This document shows positions 50,556 to 64,000 of a stretch of 64,000 nucleotides of DNA, one piece after another (positions within the stretch are counted from its first letter, which is position 1; every line of letters starts with the position of its first letter). The translations under genes were made by a program, and so were the position numbers. A model generated the notes under the pieces. That model saw only the letters and a list, made by a program, of their open reading frames with translations, was not told where the DNA came from and searched no databases. The stretch spans positions 1 to 64,000 of the forward strand of contig NW_002475939.1 of assembly GCF_000189635.1 (NCBI RefSeq), given 5' to 3'. The DNA comes from Tetrahymena thermophila SB210 (Eukaryota; Ciliophora; Oligohymenophorea; Hymenostomatida; Tetrahymenidae).

Positions 50556-53500
50556 TCATATTAACCAAAAAATAACAAAATTAATATCAAAATACAAGAA
50601 AGTTAACTAATATTTTAATTTATATAAAACAGACTATTAGTTTTATAATATTTGCTGTTAGGGTTAAATGTCAATTTGATTAGTTTTTTTCATTAATTTA
50701 TATTTCTTCATTTTCTTCTACAATAATTTTATATTATATTTTTATAATAGATTGTTTTCAATAAAATTAAATTTACTTGTGGAACTCATCTATACAAAAG
50801 AATTAATTTCAATTACTCTATTTGGACTATTATGACTAATATTTGGAGTAAAAATGCTTTACTTTTCCATTTCTAGTAACCTGAATTAGAAATTATCTAT
50901 ATAATTATAAATAATTAATATAGATTAAAATTTTTTGATTTTATTACTTCTCTTTTTTTCTGTGTTGTTGGCTAATCTTGTAAAATATTTATTTTAAAGC
51001 TATAATGGCGGTACTATTTCTGAAGGAAGTATCTCGGAATTTACTATAGAATCAGATTAAAAGTTATCAATTAATTTAACCAATTGGGATTACAATGGTC
51101 CTCTTACAGAGTTATTAATGGTTGATTATCTAAGAAATTTAGAAAAATGTGTTTGAAACTATTAATTATCTTTTTTCTGCTTTTCTATTCCATAAAGTGC
51201 TAATAATTTTATATTTTATTTTAATTTTTTTAATTTTTATAGAGCTGCCATTGATATCTTTGGCTAAATAACAATAATAGTAAAAATATTTGGGAATAAA
51301 ACCTTTGCTCTGAATAGCATCTATTGAAAAATATTTCTTTTTTTTCTCTCTGAAGGAATAGGCTTAATGAAAATATATATCACTAGCTTTAGAGCAAAGT
51401 ATGAGTTGACAGTGTATATAAATAAAGAAATAATTTATCCTATTATATTATAGATTAAAATAATTTCTTGGTAGAGTAGGCAAAGGTTTATTGTTAATAT
51501 TGATATCAGTATTGATTGAGACTCTAAGTAATTATGATTTTAGTTCTTATATGGCTTTAGCTTCATCTATAAAGAGTAATAAGCAATTAATACTGAACTG
51601 TTTGTACAAGCCTTTAATAAATGTTAATATAAAAATGTATTTCTATTAAAATTAATTTTACATTTATAATGGTATAATCTTACAAAAGTATAGCAGTTAT
51701 CATAACTAATGATTTAATACAAAGGCGTATTATATCCCAGAAGTAAATCTTTTCTCTATAATCTTCAAACAAGAATTTGTAAATACTTTACTAAAATTTC
51801 TTTGAATGATTCTTCTTTTATTACTTTATTTTGAGCAATAAAGCAAAGGGGAAAATTATAACAAATATAAATGCAAAAGGTAGAATGGCAAAATATAAAA
51901 ATTTCCCATGCTAATCATACTATCTACAATCTAAGGTTAAATCTATTTAAGTATATTTTTGATCCCCAATTTATCTACAGTTAGCTGATTTTGCAATAAA
52001 TGTTACAATTGAAGGGAAAAAAAATAAGTAAGTGTATATAAGTGAAGTCATGTTATATCTGGAATTATAATTTTTACACTTGCAGCACTTTCCTCTTAAT
52101 TTATTGAAAGTAATATATAAAAGTGTCAATATTAAAGGAGTTATAATTGATATGAGAAATTAAAAAAACCAGTAAGGAACGACTGCTTGAAGGTTCAAAG
52201 GATATAAGCAATCAAAAGCAAAGCTAGAAATCTATAAAGGATTTCCTACAACCTAAGAACTATAATTAAAAAAGCTTGGAAACTATAATTTAAAAGTACT
52301 AGCTATCGAAAGTACTTAGAAATGGTCTATCAGTATCTTCTAATATGCTGGATTTGCTGGGGCTAATTCTAAATTAATAGCAAATTATTAATAAAATTTA
52401 ATTTAAATAAATTTACCAGATTTGCTAAAATAAATAAATCCACCTAGTTTTAAATAATAAATTGTAAGATATCTTTCAGCCTAAGCAGATATTCTTGACA
52501 TAGCAAGGAAAATTTAAAAAAACTAAAATATCAAGAAAAATAGTGCATTAAAAATAAAAAAGTAAGCTCTTGAGCTGCATTTTAAGCATTAACTAGATTG
52601 AAATGCAATTGAATATCTATCTTGCCATATTTTTCCTAAAAAATCACACTACTAGCATAAAGGTCCTATATAGCCTTCTATGCATCCAAACTATTGTAAA
52701 ATCAAACAAAAAGTAATGTATTTTATTTTAAAATCATAATAAAAATATAATAAATAATTAGAATTGAATGTATCTAAAAAATAAGAAAAATTAATTTTCT
52801 CAAATTATTTTATAAATTTAAATCAAATTTTTATGCTAATGCAAGTGTTGATTTGTATATCAAATATTCTAAATTCTTTGAGGACTTTAACCATTTCTGA
52901 AAAGATTTTAATTTAATCATCAAAAAAAAAAAAATTTTACTTTAGATAGAGGATTAGATTCTTAGCAAGAAGTGGATTCCTCATTACATTATACAATAGT
53001 ATCGCTTAAGTTATTCTTCCTCCAAAATCCATTTTTAAGGGAAATATTTGAACCTTAGCAACTTTTTGCAGATTCAGGACAGATTTAGCATTGCCAATCT
53101 TTTTGGCTTAAAGAATATTTTCCATCAGGACACTTCTCACAAATTTACCTATTTAGAATATCCAGCTTGATTTCTCCTAGGATGCAACTTCTAAATTCAA
53201 TAAAAAATAACAACTATATCTAAGATTCTTTTATGTACATAGAACCTTAAGATGTTTGGAGCTGACTTAACAAATTTGAATTGATTTTAAAACTACTGTT
53301 GCTGTTAGGCATATAAGTTAAACTTACATTAAAACTAAACCCATTATCTTAATATTTAGATACTAGCCCACCTTAAAATAAAATATCTTATTTATTATTT
53401 GAATTGCTAATTTGCAAACTAATTCCATCAAGCTCTTTTCCTAATTAACTAGCAAAGTTTAAGTAATTTAATTAAGTCAAATTCAAATAATTTTATTCTT

Positions 53501-56500
53501 CATCTAAAAAATTAATATTCTTAAGCATTAGTTATGATCCACTTTGAAAATTTTTGATGGAAATAGTTTTATCTAAATTCAAATTCATTTCATAATCGGC
53601 ATCATTATTTTAATAGGGGGAAATTTCCATGCCTCTTAATGTAGAACCTAAATTTTTTCCATAGTAAAAAGCAGTGTTATTCTAAAAAATATTCTTTTAA
53701 AATATTGACTAATCAACTACTGAATCAGGTACTATTGTTTCATAATACATACCACCACCAATACCTGCTCTATTATTAAATATTTTTGAATCCTAAATAA
53801 TTAGGTTAACTTTACTTAAAAAAATTGCTCCACCTTTTCCTTAGGTTGCCAAATTGCTAGAAAATTAATTTTGAGAAGTAATATTAAGGATAGTACAAAT
53901 CTAGACTTAATCACTGCTGTAATAATAAAGAGCACCACCATTTAACATTAAACTTTAATTTTCAGTAAAAGTAGAATAAATTATTTAAGTGTTTATTACA
54001 TCAAATAAATATAGAGCTCCTCCATTTCCTTTTAAGCAAACATTTTCTTAAAACTAAGAATATTAAATAATCAATTGTTTCATATTTAAAATAGAAATTA
54101 CTCCTCCATTAATTACTCCTTTGTTATGAGAAAAAGTGGAGTTCTGAATTACTAGAGATGATGTAAGTTATAAGAATATAAGTTGAGTGCTACATGAATT
54201 TTACACTGCAATAACTTCTTAGAAATATATTGTGTTATCATGAACTTAATTGAAAAACTCAATTAAAGGAATTTGGTTGTTTTTAAAACTTGTTTATTTT
54301 AGAGTTGATTCTTCAAAATTTTAAATGTATAAAATTGGTTTAGTGTCATTTGATCTTATATTTATGAATTCTGTCTCCTCAAAAAGAACTCTTTTAGCTT
54401 ATATACTCATTAAATTGTCTTAACTTTACTTAATTGTAAAAAATTATGATTTAATCATAAGTAAATTATTCGAAGAGATATATAGCGTAATACTTTACGA
54501 ATCTCTAACAATTAGATTTTTGATTGTAATATTTAAACTTTGATATACGACTTCAATTGTTAAATCAGATACGTCAATTACTGACATAGACTCTGAATTA
54601 GTTACTAATACATCATATAAATTAAGGATTTAGCAACCTAACTATTAAACAAAGTAGCCTCCAACAATTTTATTTAAATTAACATTCTAAATAATTGAAA
54701 ACTTAACCATTATTTAAGTAATTATATTTTAAATTATATATAATTTATCCAAATTTGTGAAATTAAGTTAAAAGAGCATTACATTATTTAAGCATAGTAA
54801 GTTGTATATTTAAGAGTTGGTACACGTCATATTTACAATAATCACACTTGACGAGTTAACAAACTCCAAAATTGAATGAGAAGTAAAATTACTATTGTAG
54901 ACTTGTAAATTTTCAATAACAATATTGGTACAATTTTAGAAACTAATCATATCTGTGAAATTATTATAATTTAAATTGCTTATAGTTAAGTTTTTTATTA
55001 TTAATGTTTCTATATTATTAAATTGAAGAGGTACTTATATTTCAGTAATATTTATGTTCATCAAATGAAATTTATTTATATTTTTTTTAGAGTTTATTAT
55101 CACTACTTAATCTCCGAGTGTCTTTATACCTACACTATTAATTAATACATTTGTAATAAGTGAATTATCAAATATACTACCATCTTTCAACAAAACAACG
55201 CTACTGTTTGTCTAATCACTTTAAGAGAAATAATATAACTTAACCCCTTATTGGTAAATATTTCCATAAAGAGGAGGTGCTTAGAGTAATTAACCATTTT
55301 AATATTAAATTCTAAGCTCCCTCAAAAATTAATTTGAGTAAGCTATATTTAATTGAATATTCTTTTGTAAAAAGTTATTTTATATGGTAGAATCAGATTG
55401 CTAGTATTGATAAGTACATATTTATGAATTTTGTTATAGTGACACTCTATAGTAAACTATATCAATCAAACCTAAAGCTATAATTTCTAAATATCTATTA
55501 GAATTTACATCTCTAATAATATCAAAAGAAAGAATTTTTAATAAGTTTTAATCCTTAGAGAAGAGAATAACTGGAGTAGATGAATTCTATGAAAGAGATA
55601 CAACCTAGAACAAATTATTCTAAACCAAAATAAAAATATCTTTCTAGTATGTAAACTAAACTCTGTGAAGACTTTAAAGAGTAATTTAAGGATACACTCT
55701 CTTCAAATTGATTCTGTTGTAAATATCTAGCTGACTATTACAGAAAACATAAATAAAGAAATCGTCAGATAAAATCTTGGTCTATATCAAACAGGGATTG
55801 CTAATTACACTTATTTACATGAGCTAGTAATTAAAGATATATGTAATACCTTAGTTACCAACAATAAATATTAATTATCGTTAGCTTTCAACATAAACAT
55901 TAACTACCAAATAATCAATATTAATTGAGTGTTATATATTTTAACTAGTAGTATTAAATATTTTGATTTGAGAATCATTCTAAACTATAATTAAACACAA
56001 GTCATCATTCAAGTTATCATATTCATTTGTGTACTGATTTAATGGGATGTAACTATAATTTTAAAGCTAGCTATTACCTTTTTAAAGTTTTATAACTAAT
56101 GAAATATCACTAGTACTGATCTATTAGCTAATTAGTTGATTATTAGTTTTGTAGGTGTACAAAATATTTTAAGAATAATAAATTAAATTATCGTTTTGTA
56201 TAAATCCATTAAAATATATGTTCTGACCATTATTTGATTTGTTTAAAATAAATTGTAGTTGAGTTGTATTAATAGTATTCTTTAAAGATACTTGGTAGAT
56301 ATTATTTGAATTATTTTCAACAATTAATAAAATATTAAGATTTTTATTATAATAAATGCTGTGAATTGAGAGTTTTATATATGCCTCACTTATTTTCACA
56401 ATTTTTCCTTTAATTATATCAACTGATGCATACAAGATATAGTTAAAATTTTAGTAAATAAACTGATTGACTGATGTCTTTAGTAGCTGAGCATATTTTA

Positions 56501-59500
56501 ATAATTAACTATCAATTTAGTTTACTATATATATATCTTTGAATTAATTAAATTGAAATAGAGATAGTGCCCTATTTCTTAAATTGTAAATTAAGTAGTA
56601 GTTATTATCAAAGGCTATATTTTAAATTTCTAATAGTTACGTCTAGAACAAATCTTCGCTGTAGATGCTTAGTTATAAGTCATACAAAATTATATCCTAG
56701 GTATCTTTGTAAACTGTTAATACATTTAATTATTAATCTAAAGCAATACTGGTAATTTTAGAAGAATAATTTAGATTATCGTAAATGACATCTAAAAATT
56801 TTAAACTTGGAAATGAGTGACAATAAATAAATTATGAGTCGTAAAAGAAAATAGCATTTTTATTGTTATCGATTACGAAGCCATATAATTTCTAGTATTG
56901 TAGCAATTAGCTAGTGAAATTATTTTACAGATATTAATAAATTATGAGAGATGGAGATTAATCTAAAATAATAATTTGCTAGTTGCTCAAATCGACATAT
57001 ACATTTTAGATATCAAAATAATTAGCTGTATTAGTTAAATACTTTATTTGAGCATTTAAAGCATCAAATATCTTTATGCTTCTTGTCTTCCCATCTATCT
57101 ACAATATATAATTGTATTGATAGTCATATTAGAAAACAGTGGAATCCTAATTACAAACAGTAAATTACTGTGAAGTTGTTTTTTCTTGTACTTATATAAA
57201 TTAGTATTGGTAATCAGCAGGATAAACTAATATTTTTCTGTCAATATCATAATAAGGTTTACAGCCTTCTATATTCATCTACTATATATTCTAAATTAAA
57301 ATTAAACAAAATATAATTTTTAAAATATGATCCTCTTTTGAAATTAATATTTACAAATGTTTGATTAGGATTTAATTCTCCTGAGCTTATAAAATATTCT
57401 AAAATAGAAGGAGAATATAAAACAATCAGATTTTTTTTGCAGAACAGCATTTATTTTAAAGATAAATATGGATTTTATAGATAATTTATAGCTTTGATTC
57501 TCTAAGTCATGTACTAATTTATTTTTAAAAATAAAATTAAAATTAAGAAATTTTCTTTAATTTACATTAAAAACATAAAGTTTTTGTGTATCTGTTTATA
57601 TAATAACAGTTTGCTACTCAGTACAAATCTAGAGAGAACTAATTGAAGAGAAAGTCTAGATAGTTTTTAATTGCTGTTAGCTAGGTAGCGATGGATCAAA
57701 TAGGTAGAGTTTATCTTCATAATCACTAAAAACAAATTTATCTAAATTTTAATCAACAACTATTAATTTAAACTGATAATTAAATTAATACTACTAAATA
57801 ATTTTAAGGTTCATTAGTTTTTTTTTAATTATTTTTTATTGAGACTTACTGTAATAATAAACTATGTAATTTTAATTATCTGCATAGATAATTTATGAAT
57901 CACTACCTAATTACGAATAACTATAAGGACTATTTTCAATATTTCTAATAACTTTAGGAATAAATATAATACTATCAATTATAGTTGTAAGTGAATCTGT
58001 TTCTGTTTTGCTGTAAAATATTTTAAACAAATTAACGGTTGTATCTAAAATTTTTATTATTTTCATATATTTGTGGTGTATTATCTGAAAACCGTAGCAT
58101 GCCAATTCAAAATTTTATCCAATAAAATATAAAGAATAAACTTAATTTGGATTGTCTTAAGCATTTACAAAAGTCTAAATTGTAACAACTTAGAGAAGAT
58201 TTAAATCGAATTTAAAGAAAGATTATTTATTACAGAATAAAACATATCCATCTCTACTTTTGTAGTAGAAGAATAATGTAGGAGAGCTTAAGCGAAGGCT
58301 TATAACTTATTAAACTGATAAATCAGGATTTAGTTGAATTACAGAAGAGCTGTTAAAAAGATATAGAAAATTTTGTGATACCCCAGAAAAAAGTCCTGAC
58401 TCAATATCTTACCCATAATCATCATATGATAATTAGTTAGGAGAAAATGTAAGAGTTTTCAAATTAAAAGCAACTATGTATTGATAATTTACAAAAAGAT
58501 AAATATAATCCTGAAAAACAATTTCATATTCATTGTTGTAAATTTACTCTTGAACATATTAGATCCAGTAATAGGAATAATTTTAAAATAATTGAACAAC
58601 AGTTCTTTTGTTAATGTCATATAAATAAAGAATCATATTGTCATTATCAATTCCTAATATTGCATCTTCAATTTAGATTGAGTAATTTATATAATTAGAA
58701 GAAGGACCATTTGAAAAACTGCTTACCCATTCATTTTATTATAAATCAAATAGCATGTTATAGCTAGTTACAAGTATTAGATTATTTTTAGAAATGTAAA
58801 TACTTCCAATCACACTAATTATTGACACAGAAGAAGGAATATTTAATTTTGTGATTACTTTTTTTAACTTTAAATTATAGATTACAAGAATGGTTTGACT
58901 TATTATATTATTATATTATATTGTGATTAGATCGTTATTATTAATTACCTACTACATACTTTTACAACTAAGTATTTAATTGTCCTCATTTAAATATTAT
59001 TCGTTAATCCAAATATTTTTGTACATTTCAGCTTGTTAGTAAAATGGTAGATATAGCTATGTCTATTGATAAAAGCAAAACTATTCGTTTTATACTACCA
59101 CAAATGAAAGAGTATTTTGCTAAAAAACTTAATTATAAACTCCAGTTTTTTGATTTCCTAAACTATTATCAAAGAAATTTGTATAGCCTTCAGTTGTAAA
59201 AAATTAAATATTCTATTAACTAGAGTCACTACTGATAGTTGCTTCAACCATATAAGAAGCTTTTTATTTGTAAATAGAATAGTTGAAAAATATGTATAGT
59301 TGTTAATCTATTAGATACACACTATAAATTATTATTTAAGAAAATTTGTTGGACTAGAAACAAGGAAAACTAGATGATTGCAGTTAAGATTGTTAAAAAA
59401 AGCTATCATTAATAGTAATTAAGCAAAATTAACTAGATTCTCTAATTAAAGCATAATAATTATTTTACCCATAATTTAAGGCATAAATTCCATTATAAAT

Positions 59501-61407
59501 TTTAGATGAAGATATTATTTTAGTCTTCATAGTACAATTTGTCCAATCATTTGATATTTCATAAACAAGTGTATAACCTTGACTTTAATAAGTAATAAGA
59601 AAATACTTATTTTATGGAATAAATAAACTCTCGTTATTATACAAAAGTATAGATGAAATTGTAAACAGTTATGTTAAAGTAAATGTCTCCTACAATTAAG
59701 TTAGCTTATAGACTTGAATATTTTACCCTACTAGGCATGCAAATAATCCTTAATTATCGTTTACAATAGAAACTTTAAAATATCTTGGTATATTTATTAT
59801 CTATTATAAAAGACTTCCATCTTATTAAATCTTGAGGAGATAGGTCTATTATAAAAGAAAATATATTAAAGCTAAAAATAAATTTTAATTTATTTATTTA
59901 ATATATGTTAATATCAATAGGAATTCTATTTTTAAATTTAAGTATAATTATTAAAATATTTTGTATCATAATAAAATATTTTATTATTTAATACAAATAT
60001 AAGCCAATTTACTTTTTTTAAATTATTTGATGTTAAAAAATATATTTTTCAACAAAGTTTTTTTAATAAATTAATTGATTTTTAATAAATTATTTTTTTT
60101 AATATTCCCTATTTTATTATTTTTTCAAATTTTGAATAAAATAAATGTCTAAAATTAGTCGATTATAATAAAGCAAATCAATAAAAATGTAATTTGATTG
60201 AATTGGAAAAAAAATTATTATCAAAATTTATTTAAATTATATGCTATCCTTTTTCATTAATTTGTTTATTAAAAAATAATATCAAATAACAAATTTATTT
60301 CGAGCATTTAATTTTTTTCTAATAGCTTACTTTCTTTTGATTTATTTAATTGTCTATGCATATAAATATGATAAAATTAAAATTTGTATATTAAACAAAA
60401 TCTTTAAATATAAATTACAAATTATTTACCTTGCTTTATGCAGAAGAATAATAAATTGCGGCTCTCATTTAGTAGCTTATTGTATTTATATATACAATCT
60501 CATTTTACAAAACAATTTATATGCTTTATTTAATCAGGTCTACTAACAAAATTTAGTTTAGAGTAGTTATTTTATAAAATATTGCATTTAATTTTAGATC
60601 GTAATAAGAGAGAGTAAGACTTGACTTTTGAGAAATATCAAATTGTTAAATTATGGATTCTTTTACTAAATCATAAATAATGATTCTTTATTTGCTTGTG
60701 CATGATACTACATCACCATTCTAAAAAAAGATATCTGTCATTTATAAATTCTAAGAAAATTCATCAGGAGAAATAAGATCAAAAATTTACAATATTTGAA
60801 GAGTAGAACTAGCAAAATAAAATCTACAAGGATATTCATATAGAACAACTTTTTTATTGGAGAGCATAAATGCAAAAGAAATACCATTTTAAATTTAATA
60901 ATTTTGATACTCATTTACAATATTACAATTCTATATACTTTAACATATTTTAGTTGAATAATTTTCGATCGTATTATTTTCACAATTAAAAACACACTAC
61001 TTTGTATTGTAATTAAAAAACAGTTCATCTTAACACTTTTTTTCCTTTATATAGCACTACCCATCTTGCTATAGCTCCGAATTTGCATCACATTTAATGC
61101 ATTTACCTATATAATTACAAGATATACAACCTGATATCAAACAATCATTACAGGTCATGGTTTATAAATCCTAATATGATCCTTGATTACATTTTGTTTA
61201 ACAAATGTTATCATTTGGTTGTAAAAAAAGATTGTTTTAACATTTAGAACATTAATTTTATTGCTATCCAAAGCATGACGCACATGAAGAATCACACTAA
61301 ATACAACTCTATTACAGGTAGTCATATGTTTATCCCTAAGTTTAGCAACTTTAGAAATAAAATAATCTAATCTATATCAAAGCTATTAAATACTTAAAGT
61401 ATTACAT
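50556..61407 (-). CDS. Giant cysteine-rich/beta-rich surface protein with polytopic C-terminus (3283 aa)
   Basis: Six exons: 61407-60430, 59845-57566, 57513-57355, 57290-52941, 52690-51662 and 51611-50556; introns 584, 52, 64, 250 and 50 nt with all phases matching. A signal peptide (MQYFKYLIALIQ...) is followed by a furin/TNFR-like Cys-rich region (about 20-160, repeated C-x2-C). Residues about 170-1800 are beta-rich with repeated short hydrophobic strands, perhaps propellers. About 1870-2470 are Asn-rich with regular ITNVTCTNSQIY-like strands and GGALYLF, GGALYYY, GGAIFLS and GGGMYYE turns, a right-handed beta-helix (pectin-lyase-like) pattern. A second Cys cluster (CEKCPDGKYS, CQICPESAKSC, GFWRKNN, then GYIGPLCQQC across an intron) precedes about seven membrane helices and a Gln/Lys-rich cytosolic tail. 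This plan matches a large family of ciliate transmembrane proteins. Ligand and role are unknown. Confidence 0.85.
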
Positions 61408-62966
61408 ACTCTTATTAATTTATTTTTTAATTATTGTTTGAAAAATAAATTTTGCAAATAAAATTTCTACTTTTATAAGAATTAAGACCAAAAAGTTGGT
61501 TTTATATTTAAAATAATAACTTTTAATTTGATTTTTTATTAGATGAATTATTTTTTATTGATTGTTTTAGTTTTTTAAATTCCAATAACAAATAAAAGTA
61601 GTACTAATTTTAAAAAATCTGTAAGCTAAATTTTTTTGAGTGAAGATTTAAAGTAGTAATAAAACATAGCCACAAAATATTAGTAATATTCAAGTGTATT
61701 TCATCTTCTATATATATATTTTTTTTTAATTATCGATTTTCATTTGTTAAGAATAAGAAAATCTAAGAAATGTAAGAAATATATTATCATTTTAGGTCGC
61801 TTCACTTATTAACAGTTATTCATTAAAAAAAGATAATTTGAAGAAGAAGAAAAAAATAAATATTCGAGTATAATTTAAGCATTTATATAGTAAAATATTT
61901 GAATTTATTTACAAATAAAAACTAAAATTATGAAAAATTGCTTTCAAAATAAAATAATTATGTTGGAATTCAATGATTCAAAATTATTTACAATATTTTC
62001 ATTAAAATTTTAAAAAATTATATTTTTTTAGATAATTTTTTATTTCTTTGCTTGAAATAAAGAATAAATTGTATTATTATTTATTATTAGTGTAATATAA
62101 ATAATACAAATTTGATATATTTTGTATATTATATGGAAACAATAATATAGAGTCTATAATATTTCTGAAGAATGAGTTTTTCTGAAAATTTTAAAGATAT
62201 ATTTCTAAACTTTTATTCTAATTGTTTTTTAGATTAAATAATACATATCTTGAATTAATTCAATTTTTATTAAGATAATAATTTTTTTATTTTCAAGTAA
62301 AACTTATTTAAATATTGTAAATTTGAATTGAAATTCAATTTTTTTAAATCAATATCCACTTTGTATTATAATTATTTAAAACCTAGAAAAAATATTCATA
62401 CTTGATTAATATTGAGTTTGAAAGATATTAATTTAGTTAGTACTTTATTTTAAAATTGAATTGAATTATTAAACATATTTATCTTAAAAATATAAGAATA
62501 CTTTTTTTTTTAGTTATAATATTTATATTTGAATAATTATTATCATATTTAAACTAAAATCCCATAAAGATACAAAAAGTATAACTATTTAAATAGAAAT
62601 GTTTAATAAGTTATTTAGTTTGAAAAATGACAATTAAATAATTGAATAAACAATTGATCACACTTAAAAATATATTCAGAAAATGATGATGACATTTGCA
62701 AGATTAATAAAATTCATTAAAAAAATAAAAGTGTTTTATTATTAAGCTTTTAAAATTTTAGGTAATCAAATTTGTTATTTTTAAAATAAAAAACTCTTTT
62801 CCTAAAGATTTTTAAATATCCTATATTTGTGTATATCTAAGCTATTATTATAATCAAATGATAAATATAAAGAAAATTTATTAAAAACATTATCTATCCA
62901 ATTTAATTCCAGTATTTTGAATAAGTGATACATTTAAAAAAGACCTAAAAGAAACATATACAAGAG
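61408..62966. other. Divergent AT-rich intergenic region
   Basis: Lies between two genes transcribed away from each other, so it should carry both promoters. No coding frame or RNA gene was recognised. Confidence 0.6.
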
Positions 62967-63599
62967 ATGAAGCAAATTAGAGCTTTAATATTTATAATAG
63001 CAATTTTATCTTAAAACTATATATATGTTTACTGTGCTAGCACAAATTAGCAAGGAGAAGATGAAAATATGAAAATAATAAAATAGATTATGGACAAAAT
63101 ATTCTAAATGAAGAAAACCCTCAACAATTCTACTTAGTAAAAGTAATCATCTCCAAATTAAATCATAAAGTTGAATATATTAAATATTGAAAATAATCTA
63201 AATTCTGTATATCTTGGACCAAGATTATAAGAAATTTTTTTGGCTCTTCATACAATTTTAAGTGAGGACACTATTTCTTATGATTCATTTAAAAGCTGGA
63301 CATATGAGTATGGAATTAATTTAGTTGGGATGACAGGAGGAGCTTTATTAGCCCTCTAGTTATGCGAAATTTTGTCTATTACTAATCCTCACTTAAAAGT
63401 TATTTCTATGATTAGCATGGCTTATGTTGGAGATAAGACAGTGGATTTATTAAAACGTTATGATCCTAATTATGTTTTAAAAAAAGAAGATATTTTAAAT
63501 ATTATCGAAATGGACTCTGCCCATTCATAAGCAATAATTAAATACATTAAGGAGCATTATTTAGAAATATCTTTGTACTATATAAATTAATACAAATGA
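62967..63599 (+). CDS. Small secreted or lumenal protein (210 aa), unknown function
   Basis: Single exon, ATG at 62967 to TGA at 63597-63599. Residues 1-24 form a signal peptide (MKQIRALIFIIAILSQNYIY, cleavage probably after VYCA). Residues about 25-65 are Gln/Lys/Asn-rich. The rest is mostly helical and contains SVYLGPRLQEIFLALHTIL, a Trp/Tyr-containing segment (FKSWTYEYG), a hydrophobic glycine stretch (INLVGMTGGALLALQLCEIL) that could be a buried or membrane helix, and a helical C-terminus. Only two cysteines occur in the mature part, so disulfides would be few. I do not recognise the family. No GPI signal at the C-terminus. Confidence 0.8.
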
Positions 63600-64000
63600 A
63601 ATTATGGATTATAATTCTATAAACATTAAAAAAAAATACTTATCATTAAAAAAATAATAAGAAACATAGTATTACATATTAAATAGACATTTATAGACAC
63701 ACACATTTGAAAAAATTTATAAAATTAATTTTATTCTCTTTAAAAAATTAATTTGGCTATGATAAATAAATATTATTTAAAATTATTTTTCAATAATTTT
63801 CTTAAAAAGTTTAATCTATCTAGATTAAATGAGGTTACATTTTATATTTATCTATTTTTTTTGAAATTACAAAATTTTTTATTGCTTAATTTTCATTTTT
63901 TAAAATCATCTTTAAAAAAAGATAAAGTCTAAAATTTATTTTCTGTAAAGAATTTTTTTATTTTTTACATTTAAATAAAAAAATATAAATTAATCATTAA
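63600..64000. other. AT-rich flank
   Basis: Downstream of the secreted-protein gene to the window edge; no coding frame seen. Confidence 0.6.

Noticed and set aside
50866-52740. Apparent plus-strand exons here, including a frame beginning MLYFSISSNLNQ at about 50871
   Set aside because: They end quickly in TGA or change frame, while the minus strand carries the long membrane domain of the giant surface protein with matching splice phases. The plus frames are its antisense.
57259-57570. Apparent frame changes within the giant surface-protein gene
   Set aside because: Both are explained by short GT...AG introns (57514-57565 and 57291-57354) that restore the frame; no break is needed.

Overview
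The window is ciliate macronuclear DNA, most likely Tetrahymena thermophila or a close relative. Intergenic DNA is extremely AT-rich. Introns are short, AT-rich and GT...AG. Every convincing reading frame is full of in-frame TAA and TAG, which must be read as glutamine, while every gene ends in TGA (nuclear code 6). Standard-code ORF calling therefore chops the genes into fragments, so the gene models here were read by hand with TAA/TAG=Gln and with introns removed. All exon lengths were checked for frame consistency. No telomeric GGGGTT repeats, rDNA, tRNA genes, transposons, virus-like elements or CRISPR arrays were recognised.

Fifteen protein genes are supported. Left part (1-21200): a PSTAIRE cyclin-dependent kinase (+); then on the minus strand a small acidic protein, a four-TM RING-H2 ligase, an acidic protein of 748 aa, a tandem pair of ACOT9-type acyl-CoA thioesterases and a divergent cytochrome-b5-reductase-like flavoprotein; then a Gln/Lys-rich orphan (+). 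Middle part (22600-36300): two coiled-coil proteins and a 1478-aa IQ-plus-ankyrin protein (minus), then a putatively myristoylated fructose-1,6-bisphosphatase homologue that has lost key catalytic residues (+).

Right part (37385-63599): three consecutive minus-strand genes for membrane or surface proteins. These are a predicted 2861-aa leucine-rich-repeat protein with a C-terminal membrane domain, a secreted-EGF/TM/RING-H2 receptor-like ligase, and a predicted 3283-aa cysteine-rich/beta-rich surface protein with a polytopic C-terminus. A small secreted orphan (+) follows. These look like cell-surface sensing or turnover genes, but no operon or pathway is implied because ciliate genes are transcribed singly.

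The most notable items are the predicted FBPase pseudoenzyme, the cytochrome-b5-reductase homologue with altered NAD-binding motifs, the two giant membrane proteins, and the 14-bp inverted repeat bracketing the last exon of the gene at 3248-3849. Exon boundaries are my reading of GT/AG sites plus frame continuity. The 5' end of the gene at 16053-17330 is unresolved, and the giant models could be split by transcript data.
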